Source: Acidobacteriota bacterium (GTDB taxonomy: Bacteria > Acidobacteriota > Terriglobia > UBA7540). From it: DNA of 35,579 nucleotides. Below are positions 7,618 to 15,628 of the stretch, piece by piece. The notes beneath the pieces were generated by a model. That model searched no databases. It worked only from the letters and a program-made list of their open reading frames with translations, and was not told the DNA's origin. The translations under genes were made by a program, and so were the position numbers. Position 1 is the stretch's first letter. Each line of letters starts with the position of its first letter. The stretch spans positions 1-35,579 of the forward strand of contig PMYF01000907.1 in the NCBI GenBank assembly GCA_003171295.1, read 5' to 3'.

Positions 7618-8703
7618 TTAAAGCTTGAAATAGATTGCGCGCTTATACAGCCAATAGCACATGTACCACATCACCGCCAGTACTGTGGTGGCTTGCGCAA
7701 CAGGAGCGAGCTTTCCAATGAAGTTATAGTGGAATGTAAACACACCCACAGCGCGGTCCAGCCATCTAAACAGAACCTCGCTTACGAAATAGATGAATAT
7801 TGAATTCATCCCCACCACCACAAGCGGAGAGGCCCATTTCCGATATCCCATCAGTTCAATGACCAAGTAGAACCCGATCAACATAAACAGCACCCATCCG
7901 AGGCTGTAGAGAATGAACGATGCGGTGCAGAGCTGCTTGATAAAAGGGATCCATGGATGCAACGCAAACGCGATCGCAAAGGACAGAATCATGCCTCCGG
8001 CCAGCTTCTGCAAAATGCTCCTTTGCGCTTTCGACGTCATGAGCAAGCGCCCCACCCATACCCCGCTGAGCGTCCACACCGTGCTCGCGATGAAGTTGAG
8101 CGTTGAGTAGGCTGGATCGTAGTCATAGTGGAAGATTGCGCGGTCGATGACCAGGCCGATGTGGTTCTGTTTGGAAAATGGTCCGTCAGGTCCAGGAAAC
8201 ACAAAGAGCAGCGCTGTCCAACCCGCAAGTAGCGCAACCATGGCAACCACCTGATAGCGCCAGCGCCACTGCATGATCAGATAGCTGAGGAGGTAAGTGA
8301 ACGCGATCTGTGAGAGGACGTTGATCAGTTGTGGTTGGATACGGCCGGCCCCAACCCAAATGATGATTTGACTCAGAATGACGAGGTGAAGCGAGCGTAC
8401 CAGGACGTGGCGAAAATTATCGCGTTCGGTCGCTCCCAGCTCACAGCGTCGGGCCAGCGCGAACGGCATCGCCACGCCTACCATGAACATGAAAGCGGGC
8501 TGAATCATGTCCCAGAAAACGCCGCCTTCCCAGGGAACGTGCTGAAACCAATGGGCAATGCGGCCCCATTTTGGATCCCCCTGCAATTCTGAGAAGCCGA
8601 ACCCCTCCGAGGCGAGGATCAGCATGATGAAGCCCCGATAGGCATCCAGCGCCAGACAACGCTTTGTTCTGGGGGGGACTTCGGGTGGTGCGGCTGTCGC
8701 CAT
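7618..8703 (-). CDS. HGSNAT/DUF5009-family membrane acyltransferase
   Basis: This 361-residue polytopic protein belongs to the family of heparan-alpha-glucosaminide N-acetyltransferase-like (NagX, DUF5009) proteins. Diagnostic parts are the N-terminal CLALDAYRGFIMLILASEGF, then the long loop HWFQHVPWEGGVFWDMIQPA followed by FMFMVGVAMPFALARR, and a late segment VVVGMNSIFIYFVSE. About eight to ten transmembrane helices can be counted. The human relative moves acetyl groups from cytosolic acetyl-CoA to terminal glucosamine on the other side of the membrane. The bacterial proteins are often found with amino-sugar or chitin catabolism genes, which fits the GH20 hexosaminidase elsewhere in this window, although it is 20 kb away. 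A GGGAG ribosome site lies just before the ATG. The full family length and intact motifs suggest that the gene works. Confidence 0.82.
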   Translation of the reverse strand: MATAAPPEVPPRTKRCLALDAYRGFIMLILASEGFGFSELQGDPKWGRIAHWFQHVPWEGGVFWDMIQPAFMFMVGVAMPFALARRCELGATERDNFRHVLVRSLHLVILSQIIIWVGAGRIQPQLINVLSQIAFTYLLSYLIMQWRWRYQVVAMVALLAGWTALLFVFPGPDGPFSKQNHIGLVIDRAIFHYDYDPAYSTLNFIASTVWTLSGVWVGRLLMTSKAQRSILQKLAGGMILSFAIAFALHPWIPFIKQLCTASFILYSLGWVLFMLIGFYLVIELMGYRKWASPLVVVGMNSIFIYFVSEVLFRWLDRAVGVFTFHYNFIGKLAPVAQATTVLAVMWYMCYWLYKRAIYFKL

Positions 8704-9157
8704 CGTTCTCCCAACTAGTCTCGGCCGGAATCTCCGTTTTCACTTTCCGGCCGACCAGTAACCTACACCCGGCCACCTCTGAATGCAACGCCCAGTCGAG
8801 TGTGGCACGACCAACCCGATTGGGGAGGAGGCACAATAGCTATGGCAACAAGGGTTCATAGTGGTTGTCTTTGGCCTTGCCCAAAAAACCCTTCTCCGCA
8901 ACCTACCGTAAGCTCTTGATGCGATTGGGGCGCAAGGCCCTATGCGGAACTGCCCAGAAACACCAGTTTCTGGGCAGGGAATCGGCCGCCCACACGGAAC
9001 AGATAGCCGCTGGCAGGCTTCCTGTCAGCCGCGCACTATCCCACACCACAGACAGATTAGTCGTCTGTAACCGGGCGCAGATTGCCTCGCAAACCACCTC
9101 CGGTGGTAGTATCATCCGAGTACACAGCATCGAAAGAGGAACCTGAAACAGCTACAG
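8704..9157. repeat. Intergenic region with three perfect inverted repeats
   Basis: This 454-base gap between the divergent acyltransferase and hsdR genes holds no convincing gene. It does contain several dyads. The longest is a perfect 12-base stem: CTGCCCAGAAAC at 8950-8961, loop ACCA, and GTTTCTGGGCAG at 8966-8977. ACCACC at 9093-9098 pairs with GGTGGT at 9102-9107 around a 3-base loop. A shorter ACAGAC/GTCTGT pair lies near 9048-9068. None is followed by a T-run on either strand, so they do not look like intrinsic terminators. They may be regulator sites for the restriction locus or remnants of a small mobile element. Confidence 0.5.
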
Positions 9158-12009
9158 ATGTCAGAGAAGCCTGAAGACAAAGCGCGGAAAACCATCGACC
9201 AACTCCTTAATGCTGCCGGTTGGGCGATTCAAGACACCAGCGAGGCGAACGTCTCAGCCAGCCGTGGTGTGGCCATCCGCGAATTCCCGCTCAAATCGGG
9301 CTATGGCTTTGCCGACTATCTTCTTTATGTGGATGGCGCTCTGGCGGGCGTCGTCGAGGCCAAGAAAGAGGGCGAAACCCTCACCGGATACGAGATTCAG
9401 ACGGAGAAATACAGTGTGGGCCTGCCGGACGTTTTGAAGCCGTACCGCAAGCCGCTCCCTTTTTGCTATCAGAGTACCGGCATCGAGACCCGCTTCACGA
9501 ACCTCATGGAGCCCGACGCGCGCAGCCGGCCTGTGTTTGCGTTTCATCGCTCCGAAACGTTTACCGACTGGCTCATAGACGAATCAAAGAAGCCTGGCTC
9601 AACCTTGCGTGCCCGCCTCAAGCACATGCCGCCGCTCAATGAAGAAAAACTCTGCCCGCGCAAATCAAAGCAATTCGTAACCTGGAGGATTCGCTTGCCC
9701 ATGGCCGTCCCCGCGCCCTGATTCAGATGGCCAGCGGCGGAGGGAAAACCTTTACCGCCTGTAATTTCTGCTACCGGCTCATCAAGCACGCGGGCGCACA
9801 ACGCATTCTCTTCCTCGTGGACCGCAACAATCTCAGGCGGCAGGCTAAAGGCGAGTTTGAGCAGTTTACCACCCCGGAAGAGCACCGCAAATTCACGGAG
9901 CTGTACAACGTCCAGCACCTGAAATCGAACAAGCTCGACCCCGTCAGCAAGGTTTGCATCACCACCATCCAGCGGCTCTTTTCCATGCTGAAGGGCGAGG
10001 AGGAATTGGACCCGGAGATTGAAGAGAAACCCCTGGGCAGCCTGGAGTCTCTCATTAAGAAGCCGGTACCGGTCAGTTATAACCCCGCCATTCCGATTGA
10101 ATTCTTCGATTTCATCGTGGTGGATGAGTGCCACCGCTCCATCTATAACCTCTGGCGGCAAGTGCTGGAGTATTTTGATTCTTTCCTCATTGGTCTTACC
10201 GCCACACCGTCCCTACAAACGCTGGGCTTCTTCAACCAGAATCTGGTTTCCGAGTACACCCGTGAGCAGGCCGTCGCCGATGGCGTCAACGTCGGCTTCG
10301 ACGTTTATCGCATCCGCACGGTGGTGAGCGAATACGGCTCCACCGTCGTCGCCGGACTCTGGGTGGATAAGCGCGACCGCCAATCGCGCAAAGTCCGCTG
10401 GGAGCAGCTTGACCAGGACTTTACGTACGCCTCCCAGCAGTTGGACCAGGACGTGGTGGCGCCAGACCAAATCCGCACCATCATCCGCACCTTCAAGGAA
10501 AGGCTCTTCACGGATATTTTCCCCGGCCGCACCGAAGTGCCCAAGACGCTGATTTTCGCCAAGGACGATAGCCACGCCGAAGACATTGTGAACATCGTGC
10601 GCGAGGAATTCGGAAAGGGAAACGATTTCTGCCAAAAGATCACCTACCGCACGGGCACGGTGCGGGTTCCGGTTAAGAAGAAGCTCCCCGACGGCACAGA
10701 GGTGGAAGAGTTTGTCTACAAGAACATCGGCGCCGTCACGGCGGAAGAGCTTTTGACATCGTTCCGCAACAGCTATTTTCCGCGCATTGCCGTGAGCGTG
10801 GATATGATTGCCACGGGCACTGACGTGCGCCCGCTCGAATGCGTCATGTTCCTGCGCGAAGCTAAGAGCCGTTCGCTTTTCGAGCAAATGACGGGGAGAG
10901 GCACGCGCGTGGTGACCGCGACCGAGTTGAAGGCGGTTACTCCCGACGCCGATGCCAAAACCCATTTCATCATTGTGGATGCCGTGGGAGTTTGCGAGAC
11001 CGAACTGGTTGACAGCCACCCACTCGAAAAGAAGCCCAGCGTGAGCTTTGAAAAGCTGTTGGATGCTGTCGCCTTCGGCAATCGCGAAAAGGATGTGCTG
11101 TCGTCGCTGGCTTCACGGCTCGCCCGGCTCGACCGCCAGCTTAACAAAGAAGACCAGCAGATCATTGCGGGGGTGGCGGGCGGCAAACCCCTCTCGGCCA
11201 TTACCCATGGTCTTGTGGACGCCCTCGACTCGGACAACCAGATCGAAGCCGCCAGGAAAGCTACGGGTGTTGAAGAGCCGCCGCCCGAGGCGATAGAGAA
11301 AGCCGCAACAGCACTCCTCGCCGAAGCCGCCAAGCCCCTGGCCACCAATCCCGCTCTTCGCAACAAGCTGATTGAGTTGAAGAAGTCCTACGAGCAAACC
11401 ATCGATACCATCACCAAGGATGAAGTGCTCGAAGCCGGATTTTCTGCTGCCGCCAAAGAAAAAGCCCGCTCTGTAGTCGAATCGTTCGAGAAGTTCATTC
11501 AGGAACATAAGGATGAAATCACCGCGCTGCAAATCCTCTACAGCCGTCCCTACAGCCAGCGGCTTACTTTGAAGGGAATCAAAGACCTTGCGTCAACTAT
11601 CGAAAAACCGCCGCGCGGCTGGACCCCGCAAGTGCTGTGGCGCGCCTATGAAACCCTGGAAAAATCGAACATGCGCGGGACAGGTTGTAAAGTCTTGGCC
11701 GACATCGTTTCCCTGGTGCGGTTCGCCCTTCATCAAGAAAGTGAGCTCCGGCCCTTTCACGATCAGGTAAATGAACGCTTTGCCCAATGGCTTATGCAGC
11801 AGGAAAAGAATGGCCGAACATTTACTGACGAGCAGCGGCTGTGGCTTGAGGCCATTCGAGATCACATTGCCTCAAGTCTCGCCATCCAAGTGGACGATTT
11901 TGACTATGTTCCCTTTGCCCAACGCGGAGGCTTAGGCAAGGCAACCCAGGTGTTCGGTGCTCAACTGGCGGGTTTGCTAAGTGAGCTTAATGAGACTTTG
12001 GCGGCATGA
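9158..12009 (+). pseudogene. hsdR: Type I restriction enzyme R subunit (HsdR), split by a one-base deletion
   Basis: Two adjoining frames together make a complete HsdR of the EcoEI-like branch, about 950 residues. The first (9158-9721) has the N-terminal nuclease domain: FADYLLYVDGALAGVVEAKK, with Asp53 and Glu67-x-Lys69 forming the PD-(D/E)xK centre. It loses frame at about 9653. The second frame (in frame upstream of 9727, ending at 12009) reads AQIKAIRNLEDSLAHGRPRA, then the helicase motifs: I MASGGGKT, II VDECH, III TATP, VI QMTGRGTR. An EcoEI-type C-terminal region follows. At the break the bases ctctgcccgcg need only one extra G (ctctggcccgcg) to restore a Leu-Trp-Pro-Ala-Gln stretch that relatives carry, so a single-base deletion explains it. 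HsdR translocates DNA and cuts unmethylated DNA. With the nuclease separated from the motor it should be inactive, unless the gap is a sequencing error. Confidence 0.88.
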
Positions 12010-12320
12010 ATTTCCGCAATAAAACATTTCCACCCGGGAGCTGGACAACATCGACGCTGGGGGAGTTGTGCGAGAAGCCAGAATACGGATGGACGACGAG
12101 TGCCAGCAAAGCGGGCAACATGAAGCTTCTCCGAACTACAGACCTATCAGGAGGAATCGTTGATTGGGAGTCGGTGCCCTATTGCAGGGACAATCCAACG
12201 GATGCTCGCCATTACAGGCTTCATCGCGGTGACATCGTCATCTCTCGGGTCGGATCTGTGGGATTTAGCTTTTTAATTGGTGATTGTCCCGACGCTGCAA
12301 GAGGATCAGAATTACGGTGA
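12006..12320 (+). pseudogene. hsdS: Type I restriction specificity subunit (HsdS), N-terminal fragment
   Basis: This 104-residue frame starts at an ATG that overlaps the hsdR stop (ATGA, 12006-12009), so it was translationally coupled to it. It reads as the first target-recognition domain of HsdS: WTTSTLGELCEKPEYGWTTS, MKLLRTTDLSGGIVDWESVP, and the typical strand pair RLHRGDIVISRVGSVGFSFL. A full HsdS has two such domains separated by long helices and about 400 residues. Here a stop at 12318-12320 ends it before the first spacer helix. A short open stretch in another frame (about 12296-12466) does not look like the missing HsdS part. No methylase gene (hsdM) is present on either side, so no functional restriction-modification complex can form from this window alone. 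Confidence 0.75.
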
Positions 12321-12438
12321 ACGAGCCCGGGCCTTGGTTTGGTGCCCGTGTTTACGTTAGACCGGACTTGAGAACAGGCGGGTTAGAAACCGAACTAAAC
12401 CGCAGGTATCTTTTCACAAGAAAGGGACGGAGCGACGC

Positions 12439-13062
12439 GTGTGGTTCACTATCTCTGATCTAAGTCTCAAGAAGGCCGATGACCTTGCGGAGTATCGCAA
12501 TGAGACGGAAACACAGATAATAGGTCCGTCGTGGAAGGCTTGTGAGCATGTCCGGAAACGAATCGAAGCGCTTGGCATCTGCTTTACGGAGCATGGGAGA
12601 CTCGATAAGCCAATAACAGACAGCGGACAGATGTTAACTTCCGTCCAATGTACAGTCGATTCGGTAATTCTGCGCGGCATTGCCAAGATTGCCTTTGAAT
12701 ATCTGGTCTACGTGCAGGGGGCCGACATCGCTCTTCTGGAAGACTTCGATCCCATCAGGGGCTTCATTCGACACGGTCACAACCCCGCTTCAACCCCTGT
12801 TTGGCTGAGACGTGACAGAATCCTGGCTGGGGAAACCTCTGCAATCAGATGCACGCGAGGACACGTGCTGACAGTCCAGTGGCCCGCCCTGAGTGACGAC
12901 ATAATGGCTAGGGTTTCCCTCTTCAATGACGCAGTTTACGAAATCAGACTGTGCCACGGATTCGCAGGTATTTGGCGCGATCTTCGGACTGGCCACCACC
13001 TCGATATTGAAAGCGGAGAAGCCACCAGGTTACAGGCCGTCTCAGCGACGCTTTTGATCTAG
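12439..13062 (+). CDS. Hypothetical protein next to the restriction locus; possibly N-truncated
   Basis: A 207-residue protein that I cannot assign. The frame is open upstream to 12361, so the GTG at 12439 may be internal and the real N-terminus lost. A middle segment reads ILRGIAKIAFEYLVYVQG, then DFDPIRGFIRHGHNP. It reminds me of the C-terminal part of uncharacterised HNH-endonuclease-like proteins, but no HNH or zinc motif is present here. The rest is mixed alpha/beta with no signal peptide or membrane span. Its position right behind the truncated hsdS, in a defence-type region, suggests a mobile or accessory gene. The short stretch to the next gene (13063-13249) is empty. Confidence 0.4.
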   Translation: MWFTISDLSLKKADDLAEYRNETETQIIGPSWKACEHVRKRIEALGICFTEHGRLDKPITDSGQMLTSVQCTVDSVILRGIAKIAFEYLVYVQGADIALLEDFDPIRGFIRHGHNPASTPVWLRRDRILAGETSAIRCTRGHVLTVQWPALSDDIMARVSLFNDAVYEIRLCHGFAGIWRDLRTGHHLDIESGEATRLQAVSATLLI

Positions 13063-13249
13063 CGCGGCAAGCTGAGGGGAGGGTGACGGCATGGTTCAGG
13101 CTTTGGGCGTTCGTTTTAAGCACATGAGTGTTCTTTGCTTTGGCTCGGCAGCAAGAGTGCCAGATTCTGGATGAACATCCGCACAAATGACCGAACATTA
13201 AGGTCGTTGTGTTGCGCGCTCGCGGCCTCCCTCTTAACACCCAGTGGCC

Positions 13250-14299
13250 TCATAACGACTGCTTGTATGCAATGATGCCCTCGGACAGTGAGCTGATGTA
13301 TTTAGCACCTTCTTCGGATTTGAAGAATGCTGTCTGATCTTCCCACACGTGAGCGCCGCTTACCCCCAATGTGGCTTCTGCCACTGCGCTCATAAGGTTT
13401 TGAAATCGTCTCTTCATCCACGCTTCAAGTTCAGGTCGGTTTTGCCGGCACCAGCCGATCGCTTCATGCATGAGGAAATTCATCCTCGCAGCTTGCGGTG
13501 GATGCGTAAGTTCGTAGATATCATTCAAATCGGGGGCGGGGCGCACAAACAGGTAAGCTCCCACCGCGACGACAACGAGAGCAAAAAGCACTTCATCCTG
13601 AACGCTGGCTTGTTTCGCATCAAGCTTAAGAAGCGTCAACCATGATCTACCCGGGCCGTCAATGAAGTTGGCCAACACGTGATAGATGGAATAGCCGTCG
13701 GCTGTAATTTCCTCAATCTGTAGTTTCATGTTGCCGTTGCAGCCCGTGTCCAGAATCTCATTCGGGAAGACCGTTTCCGCACTCGGCATAGACACATGCC
13801 CGTGAACGTGATGCGTATACTCATGCGCCACAACAAAGGCAGTCAAAAGGTAAAACAGCACGGCGTGAAGCTCGTTGTACTCTTCGTCCGAGGGCCGCAC
13901 ACCCAACAGCGTAGCCACTGTCGCCGACTTGCTCAGACGCTTGCAAACATCCGATATGGCGTAAATTAAGGGAACTGTGATGGCAATGAACGAATAACCC
14001 CCGTACTGGAAAGCGAGGGCATTCTGAATGCTAGAATCCACGTAATCAACATGGAACGGTGGATGGTCAACGTGCTCAGGAACCCCTTGCTTTTCGGTCC
14101 GGAGAGCCTCATTAAATGTTTCCTGAATAGTACGCAGTTGTTCCTGAACGATAGGGGGCAGTCCACTCAGGTCGTTTCTGCCTCTGTATGGCCGGAGATC
14201 TGGGTCTTCGGGTCGTACTGGCGGGATGTAGGGAAAGCGCTCTTGGAAATACCTGCTAAACACGACCTCTGGAGGAACTGCCATTCTCAACTGCCTCAT
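13250..14299 (-). CDS. HExxH metallopeptidase, possibly Lit-like (peptidase U49)
   Basis: This 349-residue protein carries a zinc-peptidase signature HEYTH (residues 159-163), set in FVVAHEYTHHVHGHV with hydrophobic residues before it. About 35 residues later EEITADGYSIYHVLANF could supply the third ligand (Glu or Asp). Upstream lie a Pro-rich N-terminus and a beta segment (ALAFQYGGYSFIAITVPLIY) like the one before the active site in Lit-type U49 peptidases. A C-terminal helical region follows. In Escherichia coli, Lit cleaves EF-Tu when a phage peptide is sensed and so aborts infection. The overall layout and the surrounding broken restriction genes make a defence role plausible, but sequence similarity to Lit is only by eye. 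It could equally be an uncharacterised M48-like or Sprt-like peptidase. The start is ATG 14299 or the in-frame ATG at 14284. The frame is intact. Confidence 0.55.
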   Translation of the reverse strand: MRQLRMAVPPEVVFSRYFQERFPYIPPVRPEDPDLRPYRGRNDLSGLPPIVQEQLRTIQETFNEALRTEKQGVPEHVDHPPFHVDYVDSSIQNALAFQYGGYSFIAITVPLIYAISDVCKRLSKSATVATLLGVRPSDEEYNELHAVLFYLLTAFVVAHEYTHHVHGHVSMPSAETVFPNEILDTGCNGNMKLQIEEITADGYSIYHVLANFIDGPGRSWLTLLKLDAKQASVQDEVLFALVVVAVGAYLFVRPAPDLNDIYELTHPPQAARMNFLMHEAIGWCRQNRPELEAWMKRRFQNLMSAVAEATLGVSGAHVWEDQTAFFKSEEGAKYISSLSEGIIAYKQSL

Positions 14300-14467
14300 C
14301 GCTCGCTATACCCACTCTCCGTGAGTGAGTCGATCGCTGTCGCATTTCACTGCAAAAGAGGCCACCCACAGCGAGACGCCTGTATCGTAACACTTTCCCA
14401 CCGCGTCAAAGCGTACGAAACCTGGACCGACGTTTTCACACGTCGATAGCGCTGATAGAATAGGCCG

Positions 14468-14650
14468 ATGAAACTGCATACAAGAAATGGTTTGGCGGAG
14501 AAGCTGTGTTCGACGTGCAAAACGTGGAAACCCCTAACGGATTTCTCTCCGGGCGGGAAGAGCCATCAAGGCTCTGAGGGCGGAGTGCATTGCGAATGTA
14601 AAGCATGTAACGCGAAGCGACACCGGGACCGATACGCTGCCCCGACTTGA
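14468..14650 (+). CDS. Zinc-knuckle mini-protein (HNH-like N-terminal module)
   Basis: A 60-residue protein with two cysteine pairs: CSTCKTWKPLTDFSPGGK, then HCECKACNAKRHRDRY. The Cys-x2-Cys-x-x-K-P-x-x-x-F ... C-x2-C pattern is the zinc-binding module found at the N-terminus of many phage HNH endonucleases and in small phage proteins. Here the HNH part is missing and the frame ends at TGA after AAPT. It may be a genuine small phage protein or the leftover of a larger homing endonuclease. It stands alone, 168 bases from the divergent peptidase gene. Confidence 0.55.
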   Translation: MKLHTRNGLAEKLCSTCKTWKPLTDFSPGGKSHQGSEGGVHCECKACNAKRHRDRYAAPT

Positions 14651-14828
14651 TTTGTCTGATTGAGGCTTAGGAGGGTAGAGTCTCAACAGCGCCGGCGGGG
14701 CCGGGCTTGCCCATTGCGCCAGCCCCCCCTTGGCACCCGCTGCAAAGCAAGACTGAATCGAGAATGCCTGACTCACTCAGAATGGCCCGCCGTGCGCTTT
14801 GCTTGCCATGCAGACGCACGCGGACGGG
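14651..14828. other. Non-coding stretch before the att-like region
   Basis: I see no gene, repeat or RNA in this segment. Together with the two relics that follow (integrase tail and tRNA end), the whole stretch 14651-15083 appears to be degenerate island DNA. Confidence 0.4.
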
Positions 14829-14910
14829 TCAAGCCATGCAAGAACAGCACCCGCTCGCGTGGCCTCCAGTCGTGTTTGTGACGTGCTTTGTGCCATAACT
14901 CCTCAGATAA
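14829..14910 (-). pseudogene. Second relic of a tyrosine-integrase 3' end
   Basis: The minus strand encodes RSYGTKHVTNTTGGHASGCC and a stop at 14829-14831. Bases 14877-14900 match window bases 1-24 (the 3' part of the integrase fragment, protein GGYVTNHVT) at roughly 20 of 24 positions. The similarity extends a little further upstream with a 2-base gap, in the same orientation. No catalytic motif is left here. It is a short 3' remnant of an integrase related to the one at the left edge, lying about 150 bases from a tRNA 3' fragment. Confidence 0.45.
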
Positions 14911-15044
14911 GCCCGCGTCCGCAGCAATCCGCAGAGGTGGTGCACAGATCGGGAAATCTCCATTCTCGCCAGTATCCATGCGGCTCCAGCGGTCGTCAGC
15001 AATTTGCTGCTGTTATCGCGTCTTGAACTCCGGAGCAACAGGCC

Positions 15045-15072
15045 GCAGGTTCGAATCCTGCCAGGAGTACCA
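15045..15072 (+). other. tRNA 3'-end fragment, candidate attachment site
   Basis: A perfect T-arm is present: GCAGG (15045-15049), loop TTCGAAT, CCTGC (15057-15061). It is followed directly by an acceptor 3' strand CAGGAGT (15062-15068), a discriminator A and an encoded CCA (15070-15072). No matching 5' acceptor strand, D-arm or clean anticodon arm lies in the 90 bases upstream, so this is not a whole tRNA gene. Such 3' fragments arise when an element integrates into a tRNA gene and carries a copy of its end. The last acceptor bases can also pair with CTCCTG at 15075-15080 to form a 6-base hairpin. Confidence 0.6.
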
Positions 15073-15083
15073 ACCTCCTGAAG

Positions 15084-15257
15084 ATGAATGCGTTAGTTCG
15101 TGAATCCGTCGCCCCTAAACTCGTTTGTGCGCATTTCGGATCCGATCGCTTTGGAAGCTACGCATCTTTGGTTCAACGACTTATCAGTTTGAGAGAGCAA
15201 TTGCCAGGAAATCAGCAGATCGAACTCCCCGTGAATTGTAACTGGTTGGAAGATTGA
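15084..15257 (+). CDS. Possible small protein of 57 residues
   Basis: An open frame starts with ATG 12 bases after the tRNA fragment (MNALVRESVAPKLVCAHFGS) and continues with an amphipathic stretch SYASLVQRLISLREQLPGNQ to a TGA at 15255-15257. Its composition is protein-like, but there is no good ribosome site and I know no family for it. It may be a remnant of a host or island gene displaced by the insertion. The following 371 bases up to glgC contain nothing I can support. Confidence 0.22.
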   Translation: MNALVRESVAPKLVCAHFGSDRFGSYASLVQRLISLREQLPGNQQIELPVNCNWLED

Positions 15258-15628
15258 GGCTAAACTCGACCTCGTTTAACGAGTTTTCCTGAGTGTTCCA
15301 AAAGGCCGCGGGTATTCCATAAGTGTTCCTAAAGTCAATGACGAATTTCGAGCGCTGACAACCCGTCTCCAGTAGACATCACGGGCGAGTTCTGGGTTCA
15401 GGATCTGCGCCGGCGGTCGTGAGATAATTTCTGAGTGCGCCTGCATCACGGCCCACTCAGAGGTCGTTGTATCAACTCCTAGACGCGTAGCGCTAACATT
15501 GTTAAGAGGCGTCCTGTACCCCACGATCGAGGCAGTTTAGGAACCCGATCTGGTTTTGGCGAGGGACAAGTAAGCCCTCAAGGCCAGATACCCGTATTGC
15601 GTAATCTGCGCCAGTACCTGTTGTTCAA

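Noticed and set aside
14983..15072. A complete tRNA of about 90 bases ending at the CCA
   Set aside because: The candidate 5' strand GCTCCAG pairs only imperfectly, and no D-arm or anticodon arm of normal form can be folded; only the T-arm and 3' acceptor end are convincing.
15045..15140. Circularly permuted tRNA or tmRNA half
   Set aside because: CTCCTG after the CCA can pair with the acceptor strand, but the following sequence lacks D-arm and anticodon features, and no tmRNA tag frame is present.
15276..15524. Minus-strand frame of 82 codons
   Set aside because: No motif, no ribosome site, and no support from neighbours; could be chance.
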